Positions 44,122-53,319 of a DNA stretch of 64,000 nt are shown in pieces; within the stretch, counting starts at the first letter, position 1; each line of letters starts with the position of its first letter. Source of the stretch: Pseudomonas phenolilytica (lineage in GTDB: Bacteria > Pseudomonadota > Gammaproteobacteria > Pseudomonadales > Pseudomonadaceae). The stretch lies in the NCBI RefSeq assembly GCF_021432765.1, contig NZ_CP058908.1, positions 192,001 through 256,000 on the forward strand. The letters run 5' to 3'. A model generated the notes under the pieces. It did not search any database, had not been told where the DNA came from, and worked only from the letters and a program-made list of their open reading frames with translations. Made by a program: the position numbers and the translations under genes.

Positions 44122-44198
44122 TGGTGGCTACACCGGGACTTGAACCTGGGACATCAGCATTATGAATGCTGCGCTCTAACCAACTGAGCTATGTAGCC
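44122..44198 (-). tRNA. tRNA-Met (anticodon CAT, elongator type)
   Basis: 77 nt including encoded CCA on the minus strand. The acceptor stem GGCTACA/TGTAGCC, the D-arm AGCTCAGTTGGTTAGAGC, the anticodon stem CAGCA/TGCTG with loop TTCATAA (anticodon CAT) and the T-arm GTTCAAGTC fold properly. The paired first acceptor base pair (G-C) indicates an elongator rather than an initiator tRNA. Confidence 0.95.
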
Positions 44199-44209
44199 GA
44201 GTGGCGCGC

Positions 44210-44238
44210 ATTATTCTCTGGTGCTTTTTTGCTGTCAA
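44210..44238 (-). promoter_or_regulatory. Sigma70 promoter of tRNA-Met
   Basis: On the minus strand, TTGACA (44233-44238), a 17-bp spacer, then AATAAT (44210-44215), 11 bp before the mature tRNA 5' end. The -35 is perfect and the -10 matches five of six positions. Confidence 0.85.
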
Positions 44239-44310
44239 CCCTGCCACCAGTGAATTTTTATCCTTTTCAAGCGGTTAGACCAGCGGTTGCGCGGCTGGCC
44301 AGGCTTTCGC

Positions 44311-45300
44311 TCAGCTGTGTTGGCGGAACGACGGGCGGGTCGCCATCAGCAGGCCACCGAAGATCAGCGCGCCGCCGATCCAGTGGAATGTCTGCAGGGC
44401 TTCGTCCAGTAGCAGCCAGCCGAGCAGCGCGGTGATCACCGGCATCAGGTAGCTGGTCATGGCCGCCTTGGACGCGCCGATCACGCTTACGCCGTGGTTC
44501 CAGGCGAGGTAGGCGATCAGCGAGGCGAACACGGCGGTGTAGCCAATCGCGACAAGGTTGTCTGCGGTCGGCGCGAAACCGCCGACGCGGCTGAGTTCCA
44601 GCAGGTAGAACGGCAGGATCAGCGGCACGCCCAGCGCCATTAGCACACCGAGCAATGTCAGTGGCGGCACCGGCAGGCGCGTGGCCCAGCGTCGCAGCAG
44701 CAGGGTGTACAGCGCCCAAGCGGCAACGGCGGCCAGCATGATCAGATCGCCACGCTGGAATGACAGGCTGCTCAGGACCTGCCAGCTGCCGCGGCTGATC
44801 AGGTAGAGCAGGCCCACGGCGGCCACGGCCATGCCGAGCCATGCGCGGCGCAGCGGCCATTCGCCGAGCAGCAGGCCGGCGCCGATGAAGGTCGCCAGCG
44901 GCAGGCAGGTGTTGACCAGGGTGAGATTGATCGCTTCGGTGCTTTGCGCCGCTGTATACAGCAGCGAGTTGTAGCTGGCGATGCCGCAGGCGGCGAGTAC
45001 CGGCAGGCGCCAGCCGGCGGCGCGCAGAACGGCGCGGTGGCGCCAGATCGAGCGCGCGACGATGGGCAGCAGCAATGTCGCGGCAAGTACCCAACGCCAG
45101 AACGACAGGCCCAGCGGCGGGATCTCGTCATGAAAAGCGCGGGCCACCAAGGCGTTGCCGCTCCAGCAGACCACCGCCACCAGCAGCCCGGCGAAAGCCA
45201 GGCCGTGGCGCCGGGACGCTACGCTGGGTTGAGTGGGCGCAGACGGTACTGGGTCGGCAACTGGTCGAGGCCGCTGACGGTGACGTTGAGGTTCTTCCAC
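44311..45300 (-). CDS. DMT-superfamily (EamA) exporter
   Basis: An inner-membrane transporter with about ten hydrophobic segments arranged as two EamA repeats (for example GLLVAVVCWSGNALVARAF and LIMLAAVAAWALYTLLLRRW). There is no ATG near the expected start. The best start I find is GTG at 45300, with AAGGA six bases upstream, giving 329 residues and an 82-bp overlap with the end of the carbonic anhydrase gene. A later non-ATG start near 45200 would remove a Pro/Arg-rich leader and give a more usual length. The true start is uncertain. Substrate unknown. Confidence 0.75.
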   Translation of the reverse strand: MEEPQRHRQRPRPVADPVPSAPTQPSVASRRHGLAFAGLLVAVVCWSGNALVARAFHDEIPPLGLSFWRWVLAATLLLPIVARSIWRHRAVLRAAGWRLPVLAACGIASYNSLLYTAAQSTEAINLTLVNTCLPLATFIGAGLLLGEWPLRRAWLGMAVAAVGLLYLISRGSWQVLSSLSFQRGDLIMLAAVAAWALYTLLLRRWATRLPVPPLTLLGVLMALGVPLILPFYLLELSRVGGFAPTADNLVAIGYTAVFASLIAYLAWNHGVSVIGASKAAMTSYLMPVITALLGWLLLDEALQTFHWIGGALIFGGLLMATRPSFRQHS

Positions 45301-45863
45301 AGGCCATCCTTGATGCCGTAGATGCAGCCATGCACCGAGAGCGGCTGCCCGCGGTGCCAGGCGTTCTGCACGATGGTGGTATGGCTGACGTTGGCCACTT
45401 GCTGGATTACGTTCAGCTCGCACAGGCGGTCGACCCGCTCTTCTTCGCTGGGCAGGGTCGCCAGGTGCGCGCGGTGCTCATAATAGAGGTCGCGGATGGT
45501 CCGCAGCCAGCCGTCGATCAGGCCCAACTGGTCGTCACGCATGGAGGCGCGCACACCACCGCAGCCGTAGTGACCGGTGACCAGGATGTGTTTGACCTTC
45601 AGCACGTCGACCGCGTACTGGATCACCGACAGGCAGTTGAGGTCGGTATGCAGCACCACGTTGGCGACGTTGCGGTGCACGAACAGGTCGCCGGGCAGCA
45701 TGCCGACGATCTCGTTGGCCGGCACGCGCGCATCGGAGCAGCCGATCCACAGGTATTCCGGTGCCTGCTGTTTGGCCAGCTGCTCGAAGAAGGTCGGGTC
45801 TTCCTGCTTGATGGCTTCGGCCCAGCGGGCGTTGTTCTCGAACAACTGATCCAGATCGTTCAT
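45219..45863 (-). CDS. can: Beta-class carbonic anhydrase
   Basis: A zinc enzyme interconverting CO2 and bicarbonate in the cytosol. It has 214 residues. The zinc ligands are visible as Cys42 and the Asp44-Arg dyad in IGCSDARVP, and His and Cys in TGHYGCGGVRA. ATG 45863 gives the usual MNDLDQLFENNARWAE start. It lies 100 bp downstream of otsA on the same strand, and its 3' end overlaps the probable start of the DMT gene. Confidence 0.95.
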   Translation of the reverse strand: MNDLDQLFENNARWAEAIKQEDPTFFEQLAKQQAPEYLWIGCSDARVPANEIVGMLPGDLFVHRNVANVVLHTDLNCLSVIQYAVDVLKVKHILVTGHYGCGGVRASMRDDQLGLIDGWLRTIRDLYYEHRAHLATLPSEEERVDRLCELNVIQQVANVSHTTIVQNAWHRGQPLSVHGCIYGIKDGLWKNLNVTVSGLDQLPTQYRLRPLNPA

Positions 45864-45963
45864 TTCTTGTCCTCGAAGTCTGGCACGCGAATGCGAACCG
45901 CTGCCGCTATGACACACCGGTTCTGCGCGGCGTCACAGCCCCTTGCGGCATACCTCCTGCGAG

Positions 45964-47343
45964 CTATTCGCGCGGCTGCGAGACGAACGAGCGGAGGTCG
46001 CGCAGGAAATTGTCGCGCCAGGCACTCAGATCGGCCGCACGGATCGCCCGCATCATGTGCTCGTAGCGATCACGGCGTTCGGCCAGCGGCATGCGCAGCG
46101 CCCGATCCAGCGCCTCGGCCATGCCGATGCAGTCGTACGGGTTGACGATCAGCGCCGAGGTCAGCTCGCGCGCCGCACCGGCGAAGCGCGACAGCACCAG
46201 CACGCCGGGGTCCTCGGGATTCTGCGCGGCGACGTATTCCTTGGCCACCAGATTCATGCCATCGCGCAGTGGCGTGACGAAGCCGATGCTTGCCGAGCGG
46301 AACAGCCCCATGAGAATGCGCCGCTCGTGGCTCTTGTTGAGGTAGTGCAACGGCGTCCAGTCCAGGTCCGACAGACGCCCGTTGATGTGCCCGGCCTCGC
46401 TTTCCAGCTGGCGGCGGATGCTCTGGTAGGTACGTACGTCCGAGCGCGAGGTCGGCGCGATCTGGAAGAACTCGACGTTGCGCCGGTGCTCGGGGAAACG
46501 GTCGAGGAACGCCTCGTAGGCCTTGAAGCGTTCCACCAGCCCCTTGGAATAGTCGAGGCGATCGACGCTGATGATGGTCTTGCGCGCGGTGTCACTGGTA
46601 CGCCGCATGGGATGGCGGCGGCCCTTGTAGGTTTCGCCGAGCTGCTGGATCTCGTCCGGCACGACGCCGATCGGGTAGACGCCGCTGCGAAAGTTCTGCC
46701 CGTAGGCGGTCAGGCTGCCATCGGCCTCGATCACGCCGCGCACTTCACGGGTCATGTAGTCCTGAAAGGCCAGCCGGTCGGTTTCGGTCTGAAAGCCGAT
46801 CAGGTCGTAGTAGCAAAGCGTCTTGAGCAGCTCGTTGTGCGGCGGGATGACGGTGAGGATTTCCGGCGGCGGAAAAGGAATGTGCAGGAAGAAGCCGATG
46901 CGATTGCGGATGCCCAGGCGACGGCATTCCTCGGCGAAGGGGATCAGGTGGTAATCGTGGATCCAGATGATGTCATCGGGCTTGAGCAGCGGTTTGAGCT
47001 TCTGCGCGAGCATCTGGTTGACCCGCCGATAGCCTTCGTACTCGTCGCGGTCGTAGCGCGCCAGGTCAATGCGGTAATGGAAGATCGGCCACAGGGTCGC
47101 GTTGGAAAAGCCACGGTAGTACTGATCGTAGTCACGCTTGGTCAGCCCGAGCGTGACGTACGTGATGTTGCCCACCTGTTCGCTGTTGATCGGCGGATCG
47201 GCGCTGATGTCGCCGTTCCAGCCGAACCAGATGCCGCCCGACTGGCGCAGGGCATCGTAGACCCCCACAGCCAGCCCGCCGGCGGCGGCCTTGCCGGCCT
47301 TGATCGGTGCTACGCGGTTGGAGACTACGACTAGTCGACTCAT
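45964..47343 (-). CDS. otsA: Trehalose-6-phosphate synthase
   Basis: A GT20 enzyme joining UDP-glucose and glucose-6-phosphate. It has 459 residues. [10 protein letters not shown] at the N-terminus, the [16 protein letters not shown] and [13 protein letters not shown] catalytic region, and [19 protein letters not shown] are intact. It follows otsB by 40 bp, so the two form the stress-protectant trehalose operon. Confidence 0.96.
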   Translation of the reverse strand: MSRLVVVSNRVAPIKAGKAAAGGLAVGVYDALRQSGGIWFGWNGDISADPPINSEQVGNITYVTLGLTKRDYDQYYRGFSNATLWPIFHYRIDLARYDRDEYEGYRRVNQMLAQKLKPLLKPDDIIWIHDYHLIPFAEECRRLGIRNRIGFFLHIPFPPPEILTVIPPHNELLKTLCYYDLIGFQTETDRLAFQDYMTREVRGVIEADGSLTAYGQNFRSGVYPIGVVPDEIQQLGETYKGRRHPMRRTSDTARKTIISVDRLDYSKGLVERFKAYEAFLDRFPEHRRNVEFFQIAPTSRSDVRTYQSIRRQLESEAGHINGRLSDLDWTPLHYLNKSHERRILMGLFRSASIGFVTPLRDGMNLVAKEYVAAQNPEDPGVLVLSRFAGAARELTSALIVNPYDCIGMAEALDRALRMPLAERRDRYEHMMRAIRAADLSAWRDNFLRDLRSFVSQPRE

Positions 47344-47383
47344 CGGATTCTCGCTCTCGATTGATTGTTATTGGATGCGTCCC

Positions 47384-48130
47384 TCATGGCAGCGCGGCGA
47401 GCAGTCGCTGCAGCCACTCGCCCACCGCGGTGACCGAAGCCAGACGCTCGCGGGCCTGCGTCGGCCCTTCGCCGACCTTGATCGAATGGCCGCCGAGCGC
47501 GTTGACCACGGCGAAACCGGCCTCGTCGGTCAGATCATCACCAAGGAACACCGGCACCTGCCCGTGAAATGGCGGCTCGGCCATGAACGCGCGGATCACC
47601 TCGCCCTTACTCGCGCCGCGCGGTTTCAGCTCGAACACGCACTTGCCCGGCTGCAGGCTGAGCACCTCGCCGTAGCGGCGGGCGAAATCGTGGGCCAGCT
47701 CGGCGGCGGTCTGTTCGAGCTGCGGTGCGAGACGAAAATGCAGGGCGAAGGCGATGCCTTTGTTTTCCAGCAGCAGGCCGGGATGGTCGGCGCAGGCCTG
47801 CGCCAGCTCCGCTCCGATGCGTTGCAGCTGGGCGTGATCGAGCGCCAGGTCGCGCGGCGCACCATCGGCGGCGCGGCGCTCGGCACCGTGCACGCCCGCG
47901 GCTGGCAACCGCAAGGGCGCGAGCAGCCTGTCGAGCTGCTGCAGCGGCCGCCCGGATATCACCGCGACGGGAATCGCGGCGGCATGCAGCCGCTGCAGCG
48001 CAGCCAGGATCGTCGGAGGAACGAACACCCGTTCCGGGCGCGGCTGTATCTCGGCCAGTGTTCCGTCGACGTCGAAGAAGAATGCACAGCGTTGCGGCGC
48101 AGGCGCCGCCGAAGGTTGTTGATCGTCCAT
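47384..48130 (-). CDS. otsB: Trehalose-6-phosphate phosphatase
   Basis: A HAD-superfamily phosphatase that removes phosphate from trehalose-6-phosphate. It has 248 residues from ATG 48130. The nucleophile motif FFFDVDGTLAEI, the ALxxISGR motif (VAVISGRPLQQLD) and the C-terminal VFLGDDLTDEAGF are present. A GTG at 48202 would add 24 residues; neither start has a clear Shine-Dalgarno, so this is the less certain end. Confidence 0.93.
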   Translation of the reverse strand: MDDQQPSAAPAPQRCAFFFDVDGTLAEIQPRPERVFVPPTILAALQRLHAAAIPVAVISGRPLQQLDRLLAPLRLPAAGVHGAERRAADGAPRDLALDHAQLQRIGAELAQACADHPGLLLENKGIAFALHFRLAPQLEQTAAELAHDFARRYGEVLSLQPGKCVFELKPRGASKGEVIRAFMAEPPFHGQVPVFLGDDLTDEAGFAVVNALGGHSIKVGEGPTQARERLASVTAVGEWLQRLLAALP

Positions 48131-48256
48131 AGAGGGTATGGACTGCCGATCAGCGGTGCTGGTTCGCCTGTTTTTCACGGCTTTGACGTCTTGAATCTTC
48201 ACCGCGCGGCCCGGTCACACCTTGCAAGACCCGCCATTCACCTACGGGAGACGATC

Positions 48257-48799
48257 ATGAGCGAGCGCAAGCCGTACACGCCGACTGAAATCGACGACAC
48301 CGAAGATCGCATGGGTTCGATCGAGCAGCTCGACTTCAGCGCACGCAAGGACGAACGCAAGGGCCGCATTGGCGATGAAGTTCCTGCCGACGAGCTGGCC
48401 GATGAATTTCCGCCGGAGCGCGTGGCCGAAGCCGGGCTTAGCGGCGCGGAAACGATCGACGGCAAGACCACACTGGACGATCTCACGCCGGAAACCCTGC
48501 TGCCCGACGATGGCGCCCGATCTCCGAGCGAGCGCGGTCACGGCGGGCCGGCCGATGAGGATCTGACCGTGGTGACCGATCAGCAGATCGGCGGCGCCAC
48601 GGGCCTGGACGAGGCCGAACTGGCGCGGCGCCACCCGCTGGATGGCAAACCCTGGGACGGGCCGGCCGACGGTGACGAGGACAGCGGCGTCAGCGACGGC
48701 GACGCGCTGCTGGACGAAGACGACAGCGTGCTTTCGGACGAAGAGCTGGAGGGCGATGCACCGCTGGATTCGGGACGGGACAAGCACCCCGGACAGTGA
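48257..48799 (+). CDS. Acidic, probably disordered protein of unknown function
   Basis: A 180-residue protein extremely rich in Asp, Glu, Gly and Pro with few hydrophobic residues (PYTPTEIDDTEDRMGSIEQLD near the start; SGVSDGDALLDEDDSVLSDEELEGDAPLD near the end). No domain or catalytic motif is seen. GGGAG precedes ATG 48257. It is divergent from otsBA with 126 bp between, so a link to osmotic or desiccation stress is possible but only by position. Confidence 0.75.
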   Translation: MSERKPYTPTEIDDTEDRMGSIEQLDFSARKDERKGRIGDEVPADELADEFPPERVAEAGLSGAETIDGKTTLDDLTPETLLPDDGARSPSERGHGGPADEDLTVVTDQQIGGATGLDEAELARRHPLDGKPWDGPADGDEDSGVSDGDALLDEDDSVLSDEELEGDAPLDSGRDKHPGQ

Positions 48800-48808
48800 C
48801 CACGCGGC

Positions 48809-49261
48809 TCAGTCGAGCAAGGTACAGGCCATCACCAGGGCATCCTCACGCCCTTCAGCCGACGGGTAATAGGCCCGGCGCCGGCCTACTTCGTTGAAAC
48901 CGTAGCGCTCGTAGAGCCGATAGGCCGAGGCATTGCTGGCGCGCACCTCGAGAAAGCACTCGCGGCCGCCGCGCTCGCGGGCGCGCTGCATCAGGTGCTC
49001 GAGCAACCGCAGGCCGAGGCCGCGGCCCTGGCTCTGCGGCTTGACGGTGATGTTGAGCAGGTGCGCCTCGTCGAGAATCACATTGATCACGCCGTGCCCG
49101 ACCTGTTGCTCGCCCTCGAACATCACCCAGCATTCGTAGGCACTCAGGGCGTCGGTGAAGATGCCGCGCGTCCACGGGTGGCTGAACGCGGCGTACTCGA
49201 TCTTCAACACGGCATCGATATCCGCCGCGGTCATCGGGCGGAAGCTGACTGCATCACTCAT
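48809..49261 (-). CDS. rimI: Ribosomal-protein bS18 alanine N-acetyltransferase
   Basis: A GNAT acetyltransferase acting on the N-terminus of ribosomal protein S18. It has 150 residues. The acetyl-CoA motif LLNITVKPQSQGRGLGLRLLEHLM and the C-terminal FLEVRASNASAYRLYERYGFNEVGRRRAYYP are typical of RimI. It follows the holD-like gene by six bases; holD-rimI is also the E. coli arrangement. Confidence 0.95.
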   Translation of the reverse strand: MSDAVSFRPMTAADIDAVLKIEYAAFSHPWTRGIFTDALSAYECWVMFEGEQQVGHGVINVILDEAHLLNITVKPQSQGRGLGLRLLEHLMQRARERGGRECFLEVRASNASAYRLYERYGFNEVGRRRAYYPSAEGREDALVMACTLLD

Positions 49262-49267
49262 GGCTAC

Positions 49268-50047
49268 TCACGAACTCCTGTGCCAACGCGGCAGACTGCG
49301 GCGCATGGCTTGCCACAGCTCGGCCTTGGTCGCCGGCTGTTCCATCAAGGTTTCCAGACCGGGAATCGCCAGCGCGCGCCCGAGCCCGTCGATGGCCAGT
49401 TCGCGGCAGCAGGCCTCGGCTCCCACTTCGCCGGCGAAGCGCAGCGCCGGCAGACCGACCAGCCAGATGCAGTCGCAGCCCATCGTTTCCAGTTCTCCAG
49501 CCAGCACGCCCTGCACGTAATCGCGCGCGGCCTCGGCACCCTGGTCGAGGCTACCGCCGTGCAGCAGCGGCCAGCGGATCGGCTCGCCATCGCCGACCTG
49601 CTGCGGGCTGTCCGGCAGGCGCGCGGCGCGCAGCAGGTCCTTGAGCAGGATGTAGCCCGGATCGCGACTCTGGAACGACTCGCCAGTCGGCAGCTCCACC
49701 AGCAGCAGCACGCTGCCGGCGCGCAGCAGCTGCAGGGCGAAACGGGGTGGCGGCTCGACCGCCTTCGGCCGTTCATCGGGCGCCTGCGGGGCCGCGACTG
49801 CTTCGGGCTGCTTCGGCTCGGGCACGACGACGCGCAGCTGCGGCTTTTCCGGGCGGGCCGGCGTCGGTTCGACAGCCCGCTCGCTGGCAACCGGCACTGC
49901 CGCGTCCGGCTGCACCGGCGCGGCCTCGACCGGCGGCTGCAGCAGCTCCAGCCGCGACGGTGCGGCGAAGGGCAGTTCGGTACGCGGCAGCCAGACGGCT
50001 ACCTGCATGGCGTCGAGGTAGGCGCGACGCCGGGTTTCCGTGATCAA
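49268..50047 (-). CDS. holD: DNA polymerase III psi subunit, pseudomonad type
   Basis: A 259-residue protein with a conserved N-terminal helix ([19 protein letters not shown]), a Pro/Ala/Glu-rich linker of about 70 residues (40-105), and a C-terminal domain ([18 protein letters not shown] ... [15 protein letters not shown]). The N-terminal segment and final helix resemble E. coli psi, where they contact chi and the clamp loader. Psi of Pseudomonas is longer than that of E. coli and was identified next to rimI (PA4679). The start is TTG at 50047, overlapping the leuA stop (TTGA), which suggests coupling. Confidence 0.75.
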   Translation of the reverse strand: MITETRRRAYLDAMQVAVWLPRTELPFAAPSRLELLQPPVEAAPVQPDAAVPVASERAVEPTPARPEKPQLRVVVPEPKQPEAVAAPQAPDERPKAVEPPPRFALQLLRAGSVLLLVELPTGESFQSRDPGYILLKDLLRAARLPDSPQQVGDGEPIRWPLLHGGSLDQGAEAARDYVQGVLAGELETMGCDCIWLVGLPALRFAGEVGAEACCRELAIDGLGRALAIPGLETLMEQPATKAELWQAMRRSLPRWHRSS

Positions 50048-51588
50048 ACCCCTTCCACCTGCGGATGCGCCTTGGCGCCGACCTGCATCAGGTTCAGTGC
50101 GTTGAGGTAGGCCTTCGCCGAGGCGACGACGATGTCGGTATCGGCGCCGTTGCCGTTGACGATGCGCCCGCCCTTCTCCAGCCGCACGGTCACCTCGCCC
50201 TGGGAATCGGTGCCCTGGGTGATGGCGTTGACCGAATACAACTGCAACGTGGCGCCGGATTGAGCGATGCTCTCGATGGCCTTGAAGGTGGCATCGACCG
50301 GGCCGGAGCCTTGGGCCTGGGCGCTGTGTTCGGCGCCCTCCACGCTGACCAGCAGCCTGGCTTCAGGCACGGTGCCGGTCTTGCTGGTCACCTCCAGGCT
50401 GGCCAGCTTGTAGTGCTCGGGCGCCTCGTCGGCCAGGGTGTCGGAGACCAGCGCCTGCAGGTCTTCGTCGAAGATTTCATGCTTCTTGTCGGCCAGCTCC
50501 TTGAAGCGGCCGAAGGCGGCGTTCAGCTCGTCGCCTTCCAGCACGATGCCCAGCTCTTCCAGGCGCGAACGGAACGCGGCGCGCCCGGAATGCTTGCCCA
50601 TGACCATCTTGTTGGCGTTCCAGCCGACCGACTGCGCGGACATGATCTCGTAGGTCTCGCGGTGCTTGAGCACGCCGTCCTGGTGGATGCCCGACTCGTG
50701 GGCGAAGGCGTTGGCGCCGACGATGGCCTTGTTCGGCTGCACTGGGAAGCCAGTGATGCCGGAGACCAGACGCGAGGCGGCGAGGATGTGCTCGGTCTCG
50801 ATACGGGTGTGCACGCCGAGCAGGTCCTGGCGGGTCTTGATCGCCATAACGATCTCTTCCAGCGCGGCGTTGCCGGCGCGTTCGCCGAGGCCGTTGATGG
50901 TGCATTCGACCTGCCGCGCACCCGCGACCACCGCGGCCAGGGAGTTGGCCACGGCCAGGCCGAGGTCGTTATGGCAATGCACGGAGAACACCGCCTTGTC
51001 GGCATTGGGGATGCGCTCGAGCAGCTGGCGGATGGTGTCGGCGTACTGGTGCGGAATCGCATAGCCGACGGTGTCCGGGATGTTGATGGTGCGGGCGCCG
51101 GCGTCGATGGCAGCCTCGATGATGCGGCAGAGGAAATCGATCTCCGAGCGGCCGGCATCCTCGCAGGAAAATTCCACGTCGGCGCACAGACTGCGCGCCT
51201 TCTTCACCGCCTTGACCGCCTGCTCGACCACCTGGTCCGGCTGCATGCGCAGCTTGTACTGCATGTGGATCGGGCTGGTGGCGATAAAGGTGTGGATGCG
51301 CCCGGAGTTGGCGCCGGCCAGCGCTTCGGCGGCACGCTCGATGTCGGCATCGACGGCGCGCGCCAGGCTGCACACGGTGCTGTCCTTGATGTTGTCGGCG
51401 ACCAGCTTCACCGCGGCGAAGTCGCCGGGGCTGGCGATGGCGAAGCCGGCCTCGATCACGTCCACCTTCAGCCGCTCCAGCGCACGGGCGATGCGCAGCT
51501 TTTCCTCACCGGTCATGGACGCGCCGGGGCTCTGCTCGCCGTCGCGCAGGGTGGTGTCGAAGATGATGACGCGATCGTTGCTGCTCAT
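50044..51588 (-). CDS. leuA: 2-isopropylmalate synthase
   Basis: The first step of leucine biosynthesis, condensing acetyl-CoA and 2-oxoisovalerate. It has 514 residues. [16 protein letters not shown] carries the metal-binding Asp; [17 protein letters not shown] and [15 protein letters not shown] complete the catalytic barrel. A C-terminal regulatory domain for leucine feedback is present. The size and sequence are of the E. coli type (about 520 aa). The opposing leucine catabolic operon lies about 14 kb to the left. Confidence 0.96.
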   Translation of the reverse strand: MSSNDRVIIFDTTLRDGEQSPGASMTGEEKLRIARALERLKVDVIEAGFAIASPGDFAAVKLVADNIKDSTVCSLARAVDADIERAAEALAGANSGRIHTFIATSPIHMQYKLRMQPDQVVEQAVKAVKKARSLCADVEFSCEDAGRSEIDFLCRIIEAAIDAGARTINIPDTVGYAIPHQYADTIRQLLERIPNADKAVFSVHCHNDLGLAVANSLAAVVAGARQVECTINGLGERAGNAALEEIVMAIKTRQDLLGVHTRIETEHILAASRLVSGITGFPVQPNKAIVGANAFAHESGIHQDGVLKHRETYEIMSAQSVGWNANKMVMGKHSGRAAFRSRLEELGIVLEGDELNAAFGRFKELADKKHEIFDEDLQALVSDTLADEAPEHYKLASLEVTSKTGTVPEARLLVSVEGAEHSAQAQGSGPVDATFKAIESIAQSGATLQLYSVNAITQGTDSQGEVTVRLEKGGRIVNGNGADTDIVVASAKAYLNALNLMQVGAKAHPQVEGV

Positions 51589-51701
51589 AGGAAATCCTCA
51601 CGGCTGCCGAGCGCCTCTCATGGGGCGCCTGAGTGGACGGATTGTCGCGTGAAATGGACGGGGCGGGAAGGCGCAGCTGCGTTTGGCGTGGGTTGTTGTC
51701 G

Positions 51702-51780
51702 CGTAGGGTGGAAAACGCCGAAGGCTTTTCCACCGCGGGGGAACGTTGGTGGAAAACGCTTCGCGGTTTTCCACCCTACG
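51702..51780. repeat. GTAG-type REP hairpin pair (BIME), copy C
   Basis: Upstream of leuA. GTAG, stem GGTGGAAAAcgc/gcTTTTCCACC, a 13-bp linker, then a second stem GGTGGAAAAC/GTTTTCCACC and CTAC. This is the most symmetrical of the four copies and serves as a reference for the others. Confidence 0.88.
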
Positions 51781-51791
51781 CCAGAAAACAC

Positions 51792-51815
51792 AAAGCCCGC
51801 CTTTAGGCGGGCTTT
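51792..51815. terminator. Hairpin with symmetric A/T flanks between polyamine genes and leuA
   Basis: AAAGCCCGCC-TTTA-GGCGGGCTTT. On the minus strand it could terminate transcripts coming from the right (past the carboxynorspermidine genes); the T tract is short. Confidence 0.65.
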
Positions 51816-51907
51816 GGGCTGATCGAGCGAGCTAGAGCCATGCAAGGCGCAACGACCAGCGGAAGTAACAGCCGAAGGCTGGCCCGTAGGGTGAGCGCCA
51901 GCGAATC

Positions 51908-52025
51908 AAAACAGGCGAGGAAGCGGAGTTTACTGCTGTAAATGAGCATGACTCGCTCCGCTCGCCCTTCGGGCCGGCCTAAAGGCCGTTCGGTGGCAAG
52001 CCACCGTCCGAGCCTGTTTTTAACG
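51908..52025. repeat. Noncoding element with imperfect inverted ends
   Basis: About 118 bp with AAACAGGCGAGGAAGCGGAG at the left and AGCCTGTTTTTAACG at the right, so the ends are partly inverted copies. Between them are several small GC hairpins, for example GCCGGCCTAAAGGCCG. No ORF is supported. It looks like a dispersed intergenic element, but only this copy is in the window. Confidence 0.5.
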
Positions 52026-52048
52026 CAGCAGGGCCGACGCGCAGCCGA

Positions 52049-53290
52049 TCAAGCCTGATCCCAGGGACGATCGCCGCGCTCATCCTTGATCCGGGTCGGC
52101 AGGCCCATGACATCGAGCAGCTTGAGGAACGGCTGGGCCGGCAGCTCTTCGACGTTGACCATGCGCTTGGCATCCCACTCGCCACGGGCTATCAGCAGCG
52201 CTGCAGCGACCGGCGGCACGCCGGCGGTGTAGGAAATGCCCTGGCTGTCCGTCTCGGCGAAGGCTTCTTCATGGTCGGCGACGTTGTAGATGAACAGCTC
52301 GCGCGGCTGCCCATCCCTGGTGCCCTTGACCAGGTCGCCGATGCAGGTCTTGCCGGTGTAGCCCGGCGCCAGCGAGGCAGGATCAGGCAGCACGGCCTTG
52401 ACCACCTTGAGCGGAACCACTTCCAGGCCTTCGGCGGTGCGCACCGGCTGCTCGGAGAGCAGGCCGAGGTTCTTCAGTACGGTGAAGACGTTGATGTAAT
52501 GCTCGCCGAAGCTCATCCAGAAACGGATGTTCGGCACGTCGAGGTGCTTGGAAAGCGAGTGCACCTCGTCATGACCGGTCAGGTAGAGGCTCTGTTCACC
52601 CACGACCGGCAGGTCGTCGGTGCGTTTGACCTCGAACATGCGGTTGGTCGTCCACTGGCTGTTCTGCCAGCTGTAAACCTGACCGGTGAATTCGCGGAAA
52701 TTGATTTCCGGGTCGAAATTGGTGGCGAAATACTTGCCGTGGGAACCGGCGTTGACGTCGAGGATGTCGATCGACTCGATCTTGTCGAAGTATTCCTGCT
52801 GCGCCAGGGCGGCATAGGCGTTGACCACGCCCGGGTCGAAGCCGGCTCCGAGGATGGCGGTGATGCCCTTTTCCTGGCATTCGGCCAGGTGCTTCCACTC
52901 GTAGTTGCCATACCACGGCGGCGTTTCGCAGATCTTGCCCGGCTCTTCGTGGATCGCGGTATCGAGATACGCGGCGCCGGTGTCGATGCAGGCGCGCAGC
53001 ACGGACATGTTGAGGAAGGCAGAACCGACATTGATGACGATCTGCGATTCGGTTTCACGAATCAGCGCCTTGGTCGCTTCCACGTCCATGGCGTCCAGCG
53101 CATAGGCCTTGATCTCGCCGGGCTGCTTCAGCCCGCCCTTGGCCTGGACGCTGTCGATGATGGCCTGGCATTTGGAGATGCTGCGCGACGCGATAGCAAT
53201 ACGACCGAGTTCGTCGTTGTGCTGCGCGCACTTGTGGGCCACCACCTTGGCAACACCTCCTGCGCCAATGATAAGAACGTTTTTCTTCAA
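52049..53290 (-). CDS. Carboxynorspermidine synthase (saccharopine dehydrogenase-like)
   Basis: An NADPH-dependent enzyme that condenses a diamine with aspartate semialdehyde to a carboxylated triamine. It has 413 residues from TTG 53290. The Rossmann motif VLIIGAGGVAKVVAHKCAQHND opens the protein; WKHLAECQEKGITAILGAGFDPGVVNAYAALA is typical of this subfamily. I prefer TTG 53290 (encoding MKKNVLIIG) because AAGGAG lies 11 bp upstream; the GTG at 53302 would overlap that ribosome-binding site. It follows the decarboxylase gene closely. Confidence 0.85.
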   Translation of the reverse strand: MKKNVLIIGAGGVAKVVAHKCAQHNDELGRIAIASRSISKCQAIIDSVQAKGGLKQPGEIKAYALDAMDVEATKALIRETESQIVINVGSAFLNMSVLRACIDTGAAYLDTAIHEEPGKICETPPWYGNYEWKHLAECQEKGITAILGAGFDPGVVNAYAALAQQEYFDKIESIDILDVNAGSHGKYFATNFDPEINFREFTGQVYSWQNSQWTTNRMFEVKRTDDLPVVGEQSLYLTGHDEVHSLSKHLDVPNIRFWMSFGEHYINVFTVLKNLGLLSEQPVRTAEGLEVVPLKVVKAVLPDPASLAPGYTGKTCIGDLVKGTRDGQPRELFIYNVADHEEAFAETDSQGISYTAGVPPVAAALLIARGEWDAKRMVNVEELPAQPFLKLLDVMGLPTRIKDERGDRPWDQA

Positions 53291-53319
53291 TTCCGGGATC
53301 ACTCCTTAATCTGCCGGCC

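Noticed and set aside
51589..51701. Leucine-rich leader peptide (attenuator) before leuA
   Set aside because: No short ORF with a run of leucine codons and no competing hairpins were found in the leader on the minus strand.
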